Positions 53,294 through 62,900 of a stretch of DNA of 64,000 nt are shown here, piece by piece. The stretch spans positions 1,054,001 through 1,118,000 of the forward strand of contig NZ_CP009281.1 of NCBI RefSeq assembly GCF_000758585.1. The letters run 5' to 3'. Below the pieces are notes generated by a model that was given only the letters and a program-made list of their open reading frames with translations, was not told the DNA's origin and did not search any database. The position numbers and the translations under genes are program-made. Position 1 is the stretch's first letter. The number at the start of each line of letters is the position of its first letter. Source of the DNA: Paenibacillus sp. FSL R5-0345 (lineage in GTDB: Bacteria; Bacillota; Bacilli; Paenibacillales; Paenibacillaceae).

Positions 53294-54424
53294 ATGAAAT
53301 CATTTCTGCCCAATGATATTAAAGATGAGAACAGGAAAATAGTCTTCGATATTTTGCTTCAACATCCTGAACTGGCGAAAGTCGAGATTTCAGAAAAAAC
53401 AGCAATGAGCTTTGTTACTGTAAGCAAGATTGTCACTTTTTTTGAACAGATTGGTTTATTGACTGCCACTGGTGAAAGTCGAGAAGGCTCTGGCGGCTTG
53501 GGAAGAAAACGTACGGTTTACAGATTTAATGAAAACAGCTATACGACAATCGGAATACAGATTATTGGCAATACGATTACGGCGTTACTTATTAATCTAC
53601 ACGGCAAGATCATAGATTCGTATTCGATTGAAACAGATATTCCGTTCCATAGTCAGCAGTTCACTTCGGTATTTATAAAGCTTGTGGAAAATTTGAAGAG
53701 TAAAGCGAAGGAAACAAATAGTGTTGTTTTAGGGATTGGTATTGGCGTTGATGGCGCGATCAATATAAGAAAGAAAACGATTCGGATGAGAACTCATCAC
53801 AATAAAGAAAACGATTTTGAGTATGAGTCTATTATTGAAAATCTCAAGCGTGAAGTGAATTTGCCTATTCTTCTGGAGAATGATGTGAACGCAGCGACTG
53901 TGGCGGAATTTCGGAATCTTGAAAACTCAGATCAAGCACCGACGAGTCTCGTTCATGTAGCTGCAGGTGATGGGGTCGGGGGCGGTTTGATTATCAACAA
54001 AGAGCTGCACCGCGGCGTTAATGCAAGAGCAGGCGAGCTGGAGTATATGTGCTTTGATTCAGAATACAAGCGGACTCCATCATCAGTTGGTTGGCTGGAA
54101 AGCAGATTAGCCATTAAGTACTTGCTAAGCGCATATGATTTGAATTCAGCTAATGACGTAGAAGCTTGCATTGATTATGTTTCGAAGAATCTGGCTTTAA
54201 CGATTACAAATATAATCAGCATTCTGGATATCGATCAGGTCATTATTAGCGGTAAAACGGTAGCGCTGTTCCCGGAACGTATATTGGATCGTACGAAAAG
54301 CTATGTCGAGCAATATACGGAGTGGACTCCACAAATTTCTGTGAGTGACTTACATCAATCAACAGCAATGGGAGCAGCGATACTTATTCTCCAGCAAGAG
54401 ATGATGAACGTCATTTCGGATTAA
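53294..54424 (+). CDS. ROK family transcriptional regulator (NagC/XylR type)
   Basis: A 376-residue repressor with an N-terminal winged helix-turn-helix (about residues 12-65, VFDILLQHPELAKVEISEKTAMSFVTVSKIVTFFEQIGLL) and a C-terminal ROK sugar-sensing domain with LLENDVNAATVAEF and GVGGGLIINKELHRGVNARAGE. The usual zinc-binding CxCGxxGC is not present; the sequence after AGELE reads YMCFDSEYKRTPSSVGW. It heads the operon nagB-like / ROK kinase / GH4 and probably controls it through the palindrome in its own promoter. Confidence 0.88.
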   Translation: MKSFLPNDIKDENRKIVFDILLQHPELAKVEISEKTAMSFVTVSKIVTFFEQIGLLTATGESREGSGGLGRKRTVYRFNENSYTTIGIQIIGNTITALLINLHGKIIDSYSIETDIPFHSQQFTSVFIKLVENLKSKAKETNSVVLGIGIGVDGAINIRKKTIRMRTHHNKENDFEYESIIENLKREVNLPILLENDVNAATVAEFRNLENSDQAPTSLVHVAAGDGVGGGLIINKELHRGVNARAGELEYMCFDSEYKRTPSSVGWLESRLAIKYLLSAYDLNSANDVEACIDYVSKNLALTITNIISILDIDQVIISGKTVALFPERILDRTKSYVEQYTEWTPQISVSDLHQSTAMGAAILILQQEMMNVISD

Positions 54425-54444
54425 ACAACAAGGAAGTGAACAAT

Positions 54445-55167
54445 ATGATCAGAATCTTTGATAACGAAGAAGAAGTAGCAAATGAAATTGCCAGAGAGAT
54501 GAAAGATCGTTTAATTAACGATCAGCATCCCGTGTTCTGCCTGGCTTCAGGGAGTACTCCACAAAAAAGCTATCAGAAATTTTCCAATGATGCGGACCTC
54601 CAATCGAAAATCAAAAGGCTTCACATCGTTAGCTTGGATGAGTGGGTTGGTATAGATAAAAGCTCTGAAGGAAGCTGCTATCAGATGTTGAATCAAGATC
54701 TATTTTCGCAGATTTCACTGGATGGTAGCCAGATTGAATTTTTTAACGGAACATCGCCGGATATAGAGCAGGAATGTTTACGAATGGATCGCTTTATCGA
54801 GCAGCACCCGATTACCTTCAGCTTGATGGGCGTAGGTATGAATGGACATATTGGATTAAATGAACCTGGCGGCCCAGTATTGAATCGTAGTAGTGTTGTG
54901 GAATTGTCGGAAACGACTAAGATAGTCGCCCAAAAATATTTTCTTAAGCAGACTGAATTAAAGCAAGGCATTACATTAGGTTTGGAACAGATTGCAAGTA
55001 GTAAAAGAGTTGTTGTCGTCATAACTGGAGAGCGCAAAGCCGCTATCGTAAAGGAGATTCTCACAAATCCTGACGCACAACTGCCTGCCCAGCGATTGCT
55101 TGGTTATGAGCATATAGATTTCTATTTGGATGCTGCAGCAGCTAAATATATTGATCAGTCATCATAG
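54445..55167 (+). CDS. nagB: Glucosamine-6-phosphate deaminase family protein
   Basis: A 240-residue NagB/6-phosphogluconolactonase-fold enzyme. Conserved parts are LASGSTPQKSYQKF, SLDEWVGI, MGVGMNGHIGLNEPG (the active-site region with His) and VITGERKA. It most likely converts glucosamine-6-phosphate to fructose-6-phosphate and ammonia. ATG 54445 lies 4 nt after AAGGAAGTGA. The operon has no nagA deacetylase, so it may act on a substrate that yields free glucosamine-6-phosphate. Confidence 0.85.
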   Translation: MIRIFDNEEEVANEIAREMKDRLINDQHPVFCLASGSTPQKSYQKFSNDADLQSKIKRLHIVSLDEWVGIDKSSEGSCYQMLNQDLFSQISLDGSQIEFFNGTSPDIEQECLRMDRFIEQHPITFSLMGVGMNGHIGLNEPGGPVLNRSSVVELSETTKIVAQKYFLKQTELKQGITLGLEQIASSKRVVVVITGERKAAIVKEILTNPDAQLPAQRLLGYEHIDFYLDAAAAKYIDQSS

Positions 55168-55182
55168 TTGAGGAGCGTAAAT

Positions 55183-56094
55183 ATGGGTAGCTTCGTTATT
55201 GGAGTAGATATTGGAGGAACAAATATTAGGGTTGGATTAGTGAACGAGCAACTTGAACTTGTTCGGAAGGCGTCGGCATTAACAAGAGATTTCCAAGACG
55301 CTGACGAAATTTTCAAAGCTGTCAAGGAAATGACCGCGAAAGTTGATTATGAACAGCAAGCAAGTAAGATAGGCATTGTATTGCCGATTCCTTGGAATGA
55401 TCAAACACAGATTATTCGAGATATAACCAATATTCCTTGCCTAGAGAATGTGAGTATCGAAACTATCAGGGCGTTCTTTCCAAATTATGAAGTGTCTTTT
55501 GAGAATGATGTAAACGTGATCACCGTGCTTGAATCGGATCATGGAGCTGCCAAGCCTTATAAACAATCCATTTATATAACGGTTAGTTCAGGAATTGGAT
55601 GCGGCATTATACTTGATAAAAAAATTATTCAAGGCGCTCATGGATATGCGGGTGAGATCGGAAGCATGATTATTTCCGACAGCAAAAGAAACCATTCAAC
55701 GTTGTATAACGGTACATTGGAATCTCTATGCAGCGGCACAGCTCTTGAAGCGGAAAGTAAGCTTTTATATGGTAGCGATGCCACCTCGGGTTTGCTGTTT
55801 GAACGCTATCATAGGGGGGACCAGCAAGCGATTGAAGTGATTGATAGATGGGTGGAGTACTTTTCCAACGCAATAGTTAATTTGATGCAAATCATTGATC
55901 CGAACATTATTGTTGTCGGAGGAGCGGTCATTCATCACAACCAGTGGCTGATTGATAGCGTTATTGAAAGCGCTAAAAAGAAAGTTCTTCCACACTTAAA
56001 AGAGAACATTAAAATCGTGTTGACTGAATTTGGACCTGATGCCGGAATGATTGGTGCCAGCTATAGCATTTATAAAAAAACAAAAGGAGCTTGA
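55183..56094 (+). CDS. ROK family sugar kinase-like protein
   Basis: A 303-residue ROK protein without DNA-binding domain. ATP motif VIGVDIGGTNIRVGLV is at the start, the catalytic-region motif FENDVNVITVLESDHG is present, and GYAGEIGSMI follows. The CxCGxxGC zinc motif is replaced by a sequence around NGTLESLCSGTALE. It may phosphorylate glucosamine or a related sugar released by the GH4 enzyme. TGAGGAG precedes ATG 55183. The GH4 gene starts 5 bp after its stop. Confidence 0.85.
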   Translation: MGSFVIGVDIGGTNIRVGLVNEQLELVRKASALTRDFQDADEIFKAVKEMTAKVDYEQQASKIGIVLPIPWNDQTQIIRDITNIPCLENVSIETIRAFFPNYEVSFENDVNVITVLESDHGAAKPYKQSIYITVSSGIGCGIILDKKIIQGAHGYAGEIGSMIISDSKRNHSTLYNGTLESLCSGTALEAESKLLYGSDATSGLLFERYHRGDQQAIEVIDRWVEYFSNAIVNLMQIIDPNIIVVGGAVIHHNQWLIDSVIESAKKKVLPHLKENIKIVLTEFGPDAGMIGASYSIYKKTKGA

Positions 56095-56099
56095 AGACC

Positions 56100-57485
56100 A
56101 TGAAAAAGTTGAAGGTTGCGTTAATCGGAGCAGGAAGTGTTTCCTTTGGACTAGGAGCACTTCAAGATCTCGTGTTATCAGAACGTTTGAGAAATCAAGT
56201 AGAACTCGAAATCGCACTTATGGATATTGTAGAAGAGAATGTGAATAGAACGTACAAGTATGCAACCGAAATGTTTACGGCATTTTCTCATCCTGCGAAG
56301 ATTTGGCAAACGACGAATTTGGAAGATGCCTTAAGAGAGGCTGACTTCTCCATCGTTGCGATTGAGGTAGAAAGATATCATTACTGGTCACAAGACTTCC
56401 ACATTCCGCGCCGTTACGGTAGCAAACAGCTATATGGAGAAAACGGCGGACCAGGATCAATGTTCCACACCTTGAGAAATTTAGGTCCGATGCTGGAAAT
56501 TGCAAAGACAATGGAGAAGGTATGTCCAGATGCCTGGCTGATTAACTATACGAATCCGGAAGCGAAGCTAGTGGAAGCCATCTCCAAATTAACTTCAATC
56601 AAAGTGGTGGGCTTGTGCCATGGTTTAGACATGGGGATTCATCAGCTAGCTGAATTCCTGGAGATGGATAGTAAAGATATTGCAGTTGAAGGCGGCGGAT
56701 TGAACCACTTTGGCTTCTTTACGAAGATCTGGAACAAGAGTACGGGAGAGGATTTATACCCTCTATTCCATGACAAAGAAAAGCAAGCTAACCGTTTGGC
56801 ACATTTCGATCATATTGGATTGTCCAGAACCTTGTACCATACGTATGGCTACTACCCTTACCCCGGGACTAACCATTGTGGAGAGTATATTTCTTGGGCA
56901 GAGGATTTCTATGCTGGACTACCTTTGCAGTTCCGTTACAATCCAATGAGCGAGCAGCTGTGGAAGAAGGACTCCAGAACACCTGAATTTGTATACTGTG
57001 CAAGTGGCAGTACTTTGGATAAAGGCTTATTCGAGAATACGCTGAATCAAGAGCAGTGGTCTGAGCAGGCTTATCTATTTGATAAAGATAAGGTTCAAAT
57101 TAGTAATGAATATGCAATACCAATTATTGAAGCGATTTTCTTCGACGATGAAATCGAGTTGAATGCTGTTAATATGCCAAACCACGGCGCTATTAAAGGA
57201 CTTCCAGAGGATATGGTTGTTGAAACACAAGCGATCGTTAATAAAAAGGGTATCGTATTTAAGCCAATGACGGTTGAACTGCCAACTGCCATTATCGGAA
57301 TGATCCATATTCAAGGTACAATCCATAAGCTGTTACTTGAGGCGTTTCTTGAAGAGTCGAGAACAAAATTGCTGCAAGCGATCCTGCTTGATCCGCAAGC
57401 ACCAACCTACTATCAAGCTTGTGCGATGATCGATGAAATGTGTGAGCTGCAAAAAGAAATACTGCCAAAGCTGGAGTGGAAGTAA
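56100..57485 (+). CDS. Glycoside hydrolase family 4 enzyme
   Basis: A 461-residue NAD- and metal-dependent glycosidase of family GH4. The N-terminal NAD site is KVALIGAGSVSFG; NYTNPEAKLVEAI and the metal motif CHGLDMG with GGGLNHFGFF follow. The four-residue motif after the cysteine helps sort GH4 substrate groups; here it is C-H-G-L, closest to the alpha-glucuronidase-like C-H-G group rather than the phospho-glucosidase groups. ATG 56100 follows AAAGGAGC. Its neighbours point to an amino-sugar glycoside, so the substrate is open. Confidence 0.88.
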   Translation: MKKLKVALIGAGSVSFGLGALQDLVLSERLRNQVELEIALMDIVEENVNRTYKYATEMFTAFSHPAKIWQTTNLEDALREADFSIVAIEVERYHYWSQDFHIPRRYGSKQLYGENGGPGSMFHTLRNLGPMLEIAKTMEKVCPDAWLINYTNPEAKLVEAISKLTSIKVVGLCHGLDMGIHQLAEFLEMDSKDIAVEGGGLNHFGFFTKIWNKSTGEDLYPLFHDKEKQANRLAHFDHIGLSRTLYHTYGYYPYPGTNHCGEYISWAEDFYAGLPLQFRYNPMSEQLWKKDSRTPEFVYCASGSTLDKGLFENTLNQEQWSEQAYLFDKDKVQISNEYAIPIIEAIFFDDEIELNAVNMPNHGAIKGLPEDMVVETQAIVNKKGIVFKPMTVELPTAIIGMIHIQGTIHKLLLEAFLEESRTKLLQAILLDPQAPTYYQACAMIDEMCELQKEILPKLEWK

Positions 57486-57503
57486 GACATCTTTAATAAA
57501 AAC

Positions 57504-57545
57504 GGCCTCAGTCTGATGAAATTCAGAACTGAGGCCATTTATTTT
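57504..57545. terminator. Terminator between GH4 and dus genes
   Basis: GGCCTCAGTCTGA / TCAGAACTGAGGCC stem followed by ATTTATTTT; the other strand also has a T-rich run. Confidence 0.88.
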
Positions 57546-57555
57546 GCATTACATA

Positions 57556-58539
57556 TTATTCAGAATCTGCATCCAGAAAAGGTTGTACTAAACGACGTAC
57601 CTCATCGGTTGCATTCGTCTCCATCAATTGATTTCTTAGTTCGTCGGCTCCGTCAAATCCACGAATATAGATTTTGAAGAAGCTTCGAAGTGGATTAAAC
57701 AGACGTGGTTCAACCTCTTTTGAATATTTATCGTGAAGATCTAGATGGAAAAGTAGAAGGTTAAGAAGCTCCTCCACACTATGTTCTTTAGGTTCTAGTT
57801 CGAAAGCATATGGATTTTTGAAAATACCGCGGCCAATCATGACTCCATCAACCCCGTATTGCTCTACTAATTTCAAGCCCGTTGCACGGTCAGGAATATC
57901 CCCATTAATGGTTAGCAACGTATTTGGGGCGATCTCATCGCGTAATTTTTTGATTTCGGGGATGAGCTCCCAGTGTGCATCTACTTTGCTCATCTCTTTT
58001 TTTGTACGGAGGTGTATGGACAGATTCGCAATATCTTGTCTCAATACATTTCCTAACCAATCGCGCCACTCATCAATTTCGCTATATCCTAATCTTGTTT
58101 TAACACTAACCGGCAATCCACCAGCTTTAGTCGCTTTAATAATTTCTGCTGCCACTTCAGGATGTCGAATTAATCCAGCACCTTTTCCATTGGTTGCGAC
58201 GTTTTTTACTGGGCATCCCATGTTTATATCGATACCACGAAAACCAAGTTTTTTCATATCCATGCTCATTCGTTCAAAATACTCCGGGTTATTGCCCCAA
58301 ATATGAGCGACCATCGGTTGTTCATCTTCCGTGAACCTTAATCGAGTAAGCACACTTTCCTTTACCTTTAATTTAGGGTGACAGTAGTATTCTGTATTTG
58401 CGAATTCCGTGAAGAACACATCGGGTTTTGCAGCTGCACTAACCACGTGACGAAATACAACATCTGTGACATCTTCCATAGGTGCCAATATAAAAAACGG
58501 CTTCGGTAAATCAAGCCAAAAATTTTGTTCGTTACTCAT
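57556..58539 (-). CDS. tRNA-dihydrouridine synthase family protein (copy 1)
   Basis: A 327-residue FMN enzyme that reduces uridine in tRNA. The family starts with [17 protein letters not shown]; the active-site Cys is in [10 protein letters not shown], followed by [36 protein letters not shown] and [10 protein letters not shown]. The start at 58539 follows AAGGAGAG. A very similar copy lies next to it on the same strand (58722-59699). The pair is not a fusion; each has its own ribosome site and a terminator lies between. Confidence 0.92.
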   Translation of the reverse strand: MSNEQNFWLDLPKPFFILAPMEDVTDVVFRHVVSAAAKPDVFFTEFANTEYYCHPKLKVKESVLTRLRFTEDEQPMVAHIWGNNPEYFERMSMDMKKLGFRGIDINMGCPVKNVATNGKGAGLIRHPEVAAEIIKATKAGGLPVSVKTRLGYSEIDEWRDWLGNVLRQDIANLSIHLRTKKEMSKVDAHWELIPEIKKLRDEIAPNTLLTINGDIPDRATGLKLVEQYGVDGVMIGRGIFKNPYAFELEPKEHSVEELLNLLLFHLDLHDKYSKEVEPRLFNPLRSFFKIYIRGFDGADELRNQLMETNATDEVRRLVQPFLDADSE

Positions 58540-58619
58540 AAGCTCTCCTTCTTTTGCAACATTTTGCCCATCATACATAGTATCATTTCTTTTCGTTTAA
58601 TGCACAGAATTAAAAATGA

Positions 58620-58655
58620 AAAGCCTCTCGTAGGAAAACGAGAGGCCTTTCATTC
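58620..58655. terminator. Terminator between the two dus copies
   Basis: GCCTCTCG-TAGGAAAA-CGAGAGGC with A/T runs on both sides. Confidence 0.88.
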
Positions 58656-58721
58656 TGTTAAGCATTAGATAGTTTTGTACTGTCTAATTGACGGACGGGG
58701 CAATTCACAGTTTAATATGCC

Positions 58722-59699
58722 TCATTCTAATTCTTGTTCTAAAACAGTTTTTACTAAACGACGTACTTCATCTGTTGATCTTGTATCCATTAATTGGTTT
58801 CTTAATTCGCTTGCGCCTCTAAATCCACGAACATAGATTTTGAAAAAGCGAAGAAGTGGTTTAAATGAACGTGGCTCGAGTTCATTTGAATATTTATCGT
58901 GAAGATCCAACTGTAATAGAAGTAAATTGAGAAAATCCTTTGGACTATGTTCTTTAGGTTCTTTTTCAAAAGCAAATGGATTGGTGAAGATGCCGCGGCC
59001 AATCATGACACCATCAACGCCGTATTGTTCAACTAGCTTTAATCCTGTTGCGCGGTCCGGGATATCTCCATTTATAGTTAATAACGTATTCGGAGCAATT
59101 TCATCGCGTAATTTTTTGATCTCAGGGATTAGCTCCCAGTGTGCATCTACTTTGCTCATTTCTTCTTTTGTACGAAGGTGAATGGAAAGATTCGCAATAT
59201 CTTGCTTCAATATATGTGTTAACCAATCCCGCCACTCATCAATCTCAGAGTAACCCAATCTTGTTTTAACACTAACCGGCAATCCACCGGCTTTTGCTGC
59301 TTGAATAATTTCTGCTGCAACCTCAGGATGTAGTATTAATCCAGCACCTTTTCCATTGGATGCGACGTTTTGTGCGGGGCATCCCATGTTTAAATCGATA
59401 CCGCGAAAACCAAGTTTTTTCATATCAATACTCATCTGTTCAAAAAATACAGGTTTATCACCCCAAATATGAGCGACAATTGGTTGCTCATCTTCTGTGA
59501 ACGTTAATCGACCACGTACACTGTCTTTTCCTACAGGGTGACAATAGCTTTCTGTATTAGTGAATTCTGTGAAAAACACGTCGGGTTTGGCAGCTTCACT
59601 AATCACGTGACGAAATACAACATCTGTGACATCTTCCATTGGTGCTAATATAAAAAACGGCTTCGGTAAATCAAGCCAAAAGTTTTGTTCGTTACTCAT
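58722..59699 (-). CDS. tRNA-dihydrouridine synthase family protein (copy 2)
   Basis: A 325-residue paralog of the adjacent copy. The first 30 residues are nearly identical; active-site Cys appears in [18 protein letters not shown]. The middle ([35 protein letters not shown]) is conserved word for word. The start at 59699 follows AGAGGAGAG. It probably modifies a different tRNA uridine, or is a recent duplicate still diverging. Confidence 0.92.
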   Translation of the reverse strand: MSNEQNFWLDLPKPFFILAPMEDVTDVVFRHVISEAAKPDVFFTEFTNTESYCHPVGKDSVRGRLTFTEDEQPIVAHIWGDKPVFFEQMSIDMKKLGFRGIDLNMGCPAQNVASNGKGAGLILHPEVAAEIIQAAKAGGLPVSVKTRLGYSEIDEWRDWLTHILKQDIANLSIHLRTKEEMSKVDAHWELIPEIKKLRDEIAPNTLLTINGDIPDRATGLKLVEQYGVDGVMIGRGIFTNPFAFEKEPKEHSPKDFLNLLLLQLDLHDKYSNELEPRSFKPLLRFFKIYVRGFRGASELRNQLMDTRSTDEVRRLVKTVLEQELE

Positions 59700-59921
59700 A
59701 TTCTCTCCTCTTGTTGCGATATATAAAAACATATAAGTTATAGCAAAGACCTTTTACCCAACATACATAGTATCATTTTTTTTCGTTTATTGCACAGAAG
59801 AAAGGAGAATACATATAGCGAAATCAATATACATAGCTTATAGCTTGAAGTGCTAAAATAAGATGTATAAAGCTTTATTAATGGCAACATGAGATAACAA
59901 TACAGTAGAAGTGGTGAAGAT

Positions 59922-61508
59922 ATGGGGATAACTGTAAAAGATATGCTGCAACTTCCTTCCTTTCGAGGAGCAAAGGTGCTAACTGGAAATAATAATCTAC
60001 ACCGCACCATTTCTTCTTTATCCGTACTAGAGGTTTCAAATGCGGATTATTCTTCTCGAATTGTCCATTCCATTCAAGAAGAGTGGTATGCGGAAGAGAT
60101 AGTGATCAGCTCTTTTTACTCCATTAAGGACAGTGTAGAGAAACAGTGTGAAACGATTGAGTACTTGCACGAGCTTGGAGAAGTAGGGTTGATCTTATAC
60201 TATGTAGGAATTATCATTCCTGAAGTAGCTGACGAGGTACTGCAATTAGCAGAGTCCAAAAATTTCATCATCATTTGTATGCCGGAAAATGATTTTTCAC
60301 TTCGTTACAACGAAGTGATTTATGAAGTGATGGAAGCGATTGTTCTGAACAATCAGACGATCAATGATAATTTTGTAAATGAAGCGTTAGAGAAAGTATC
60401 CCTTTTGCCAGAACACTCACGGAGCGTCGAAATTACGCTGAAAATATTGTCTGATCGGCTGAAAGCGAACGTCATCCTGACGAACACCCAGTTAGATATC
60501 GTAAATCAAGTAATGTGGCCCCGTAATTCATCGTTAAACGTGGGGTATATTATTGAGACCTACGCCCCCTATTTGATGAATATGACGAAAGGACAAGCAG
60601 AGCCTGTTTCAAATTGCTATGTGGAATACAAGAGTATTCATCAAAAAAACGGAGAAGCGCTGCATTTATTTTTGATTAAAGAGAACTCAAAATTACCTGC
60701 GAAGACCATCGATAAAATCAGCGAGGTTGTACAAGTAGCGATCAATTTGTGGGGGGATAAGCATAACGAGGTTAGCGAATATGCCTTGGTAAAAGCAATT
60801 ATTAATGATGAAAGCGAAAAAATGCGAAGACTGGCTCATTTTCTCCACATTGATGTCTCTTCCATTCAGATGATGTGGTTAGTATATATTCACGATTTAT
60901 CGCAAGAGAAACAAATTCGTGAAGAGCTGGAAGAGCATTTGTTCAAATATTATAAAACGGCGGTCATTCAAACTATCGATCATTGTATAATAGCCCTCAT
61001 GGGAAATTGCTCTTACAAGTACAATGAGTATGAAATTGCAGCGGAGTATATTGACACGACGAATTCAGCTCCGCTTATATCCGAAATGGTCTATGCTCCC
61101 CGAATGAGAAATACACAAGACGTACGACGCATGTATCGGCTGGTGAACAGTGTGGGACGGAAAGTTCATCTGATGTATGAGCATCGTAAATTGTACACAG
61201 CAGCCGAGATGCGTTCTATGAAACAAGCTATTGAGTTAAGTGAACAGGGAGAAGAAATCCTTGAAGAATGGATGTCTGTGATTGATCCCATTCTAGGTGA
61301 TCCAGAGTCGATAAAAACACTCATAACCTTCTTGTTAGATGCAAAGGGGAATTTTGATAACTGTGGGAAAATGCTGTTTGTTCATAAAAATACAGTAAAA
61401 TATCGTATTAGAAAGATCAGTGAATTAATAGGTTATGATGTAACCGTCAACTCTGAATCTTACGATGTGTATATCGCTTGCATGATTTATCGACTCACAC
61501 ATAGCTAG
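59922..61508 (+). CDS. PucR family transcriptional regulator
   Basis: A 528-residue regulator with an N-terminal PucR domain (residues 1-130, VKDMLQLPSFRGAKVLTGNNNLHRTISSLSVLE) and a C-terminal helix-turn-helix (NFDNCGKMLFVHKNTVKYRIRKISELIGYDV). PucR proteins control purine, hydantoin or amine catabolism. It is followed by a terminator and then a permease-DUF917 operon, which it probably activates. GAAG at 59916 is a weak ribosome site. Confidence 0.9.
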   Translation: MGITVKDMLQLPSFRGAKVLTGNNNLHRTISSLSVLEVSNADYSSRIVHSIQEEWYAEEIVISSFYSIKDSVEKQCETIEYLHELGEVGLILYYVGIIIPEVADEVLQLAESKNFIIICMPENDFSLRYNEVIYEVMEAIVLNNQTINDNFVNEALEKVSLLPEHSRSVEITLKILSDRLKANVILTNTQLDIVNQVMWPRNSSLNVGYIIETYAPYLMNMTKGQAEPVSNCYVEYKSIHQKNGEALHLFLIKENSKLPAKTIDKISEVVQVAINLWGDKHNEVSEYALVKAIINDESEKMRRLAHFLHIDVSSIQMMWLVYIHDLSQEKQIREELEEHLFKYYKTAVIQTIDHCIIALMGNCSYKYNEYEIAAEYIDTTNSAPLISEMVYAPRMRNTQDVRRMYRLVNSVGRKVHLMYEHRKLYTAAEMRSMKQAIELSEQGEEILEEWMSVIDPILGDPESIKTLITFLLDAKGNFDNCGKMLFVHKNTVKYRIRKISELIGYDVTVNSESYDVYIACMIYRLTHS

Positions 61509-61511
61509 TAT

Positions 61512-61558
61512 AATCCGTAGTTTTTGTCGAATAAGACAAAAATCACGGATTTTTTTTT
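61512..61558 (+). terminator. Terminator of the PucR gene
   Basis: AATCCGTAGTTTTTGTC / GACAAAAATCACGGATT stem (one internal mismatch) followed by TTTTTTT. Confidence 0.88.
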
Positions 61559-61631
61559 ATTTTAGAAAAAGACGTAATCCCATGGTTCCTTCTATAATAA
61601 GAAAAATTACTTTTCGAGGAGGAGAACTAAC

Positions 61632-62900
61632 ATGAGAAAGGACGGAGCACCTCAGTCTTGGTTCACTCTGGGGATGGTATGGGCCGGAGCGGTGATCAGT
61701 ATACCTGGCCTCCTGGTTGGGAATACGTTGATATCTGGTATGAGCTTACCTATGACATTATTGATCGCATTTTTAGGGTACGCCATTATCGTTGTCCTTA
61801 TGATACTTCAGGGGATTCAGAGTACGGATCTTGGGAAAACAACCGTTCAAGTCGCAGCCCAAGTCTTTGGCAAAAAAGGCTCGCGAACGATTTTATCCAT
61901 TATTCTCGCTATTGCTTGCCTCGGTTGGTTCGGGATTCAGGCTAATGTATGCGGGGCGGCACTGGCGAACCTGCTGGCGGAGTATGGAGTGATAGTCCCA
62001 GTTCCCCTTGCTTCTTTAATTAGCGGTTTGGTTATGGTGGTCTCAGCAATGTACGGAATGAAAGTGCTGAGAGTACTTAGTTATATTGCAGTACCTTTAT
62101 TAATCGTGATTTGCATATATGGTTTAGTTCAAGTGTTCACTATGGATTCCGTGCAGAACATTTGGAGCTACCAGCCTGAGAAGCATATGAATTTCATGGA
62201 TGGCTTAGCTGTAACAATAGGCTCATTTGCCTTAGGGGCTGTCATTGCAGGCGACTACTCTCAGTTCTCAAGAAAACGTTCTGACGTATTAAAGGCAGCA
62301 TTAATCGGAATCGTTCCTTCTGGCGTACTGATGATTAGTGTGGGTGCTATTTTATCGATTGCTTACCAGACTAGCGATATTGCGGCCGTCTTTATAAATA
62401 TTACAACGCCTTTTATCGGGGGTACTGTTTTGATTCTGGCTGCTTGGAAAACGAATATGGTCAACGCAATCTCGGGTGGATTTGCGCTTACCAATGTATT
62501 GCATATTTCCAAAGAAAAAGAGAAATGGGCAGTAGGGATTGCTGGACTCATCGGGACTGTACTCGCTGTGATCGGTATCTTGAATTATTTCACGCCAGTG
62601 ATGTCGATCTTGTCAGCTATGGTTCCGCCGGTAGCAGGGGTAATGATTGCATCCTATTGGATCATGAATAAAGGCGATAAGAACCGTTGGAAGGAAACAG
62701 AGGGCGTTAATCCTCTAGGGGTATTTTCTTGGCTGGTCGGATCCATTATTGCTTGTATGCCCGTTGTGCTGTCCTTTTTCCCAAGCTTACCTCAATTATC
62801 AAATCAGCCATTACTCGGTATCGTCATTTCATTTGTCTTATATATTGTCTGCTACCGATTTACTGCCTCAAAAACTGTCATATTGGAGGGAAATAAATGA
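61632..62900 (+). CDS. NCS1-type (cytosine-permease-like) transporter
   Basis: A 422-residue membrane protein with about twelve transmembrane helices. The N-terminal WFTLGMVWAGAVISIPGLLVGNTLISGMSLP and the middle ALGAVIAGDYSQFSRKRSDV match the nucleobase-cation symporter 1 family (CodB type). It likely imports a nucleobase or hydantoin-like compound. GAGGAGG precedes the ATG. The next gene starts inside its stop (ATGA). Confidence 0.88.
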   Translation: MRKDGAPQSWFTLGMVWAGAVISIPGLLVGNTLISGMSLPMTLLIAFLGYAIIVVLMILQGIQSTDLGKTTVQVAAQVFGKKGSRTILSIILAIACLGWFGIQANVCGAALANLLAEYGVIVPVPLASLISGLVMVVSAMYGMKVLRVLSYIAVPLLIVICIYGLVQVFTMDSVQNIWSYQPEKHMNFMDGLAVTIGSFALGAVIAGDYSQFSRKRSDVLKAALIGIVPSGVLMISVGAILSIAYQTSDIAAVFINITTPFIGGTVLILAAWKTNMVNAISGGFALTNVLHISKEKEKWAVGIAGLIGTVLAVIGILNYFTPVMSILSAMVPPVAGVMIASYWIMNKGDKNRWKETEGVNPLGVFSWLVGSIIACMPVVLSFFPSLPQLSNQPLLGIVISFVLYIVCYRFTASKTVILEGNK

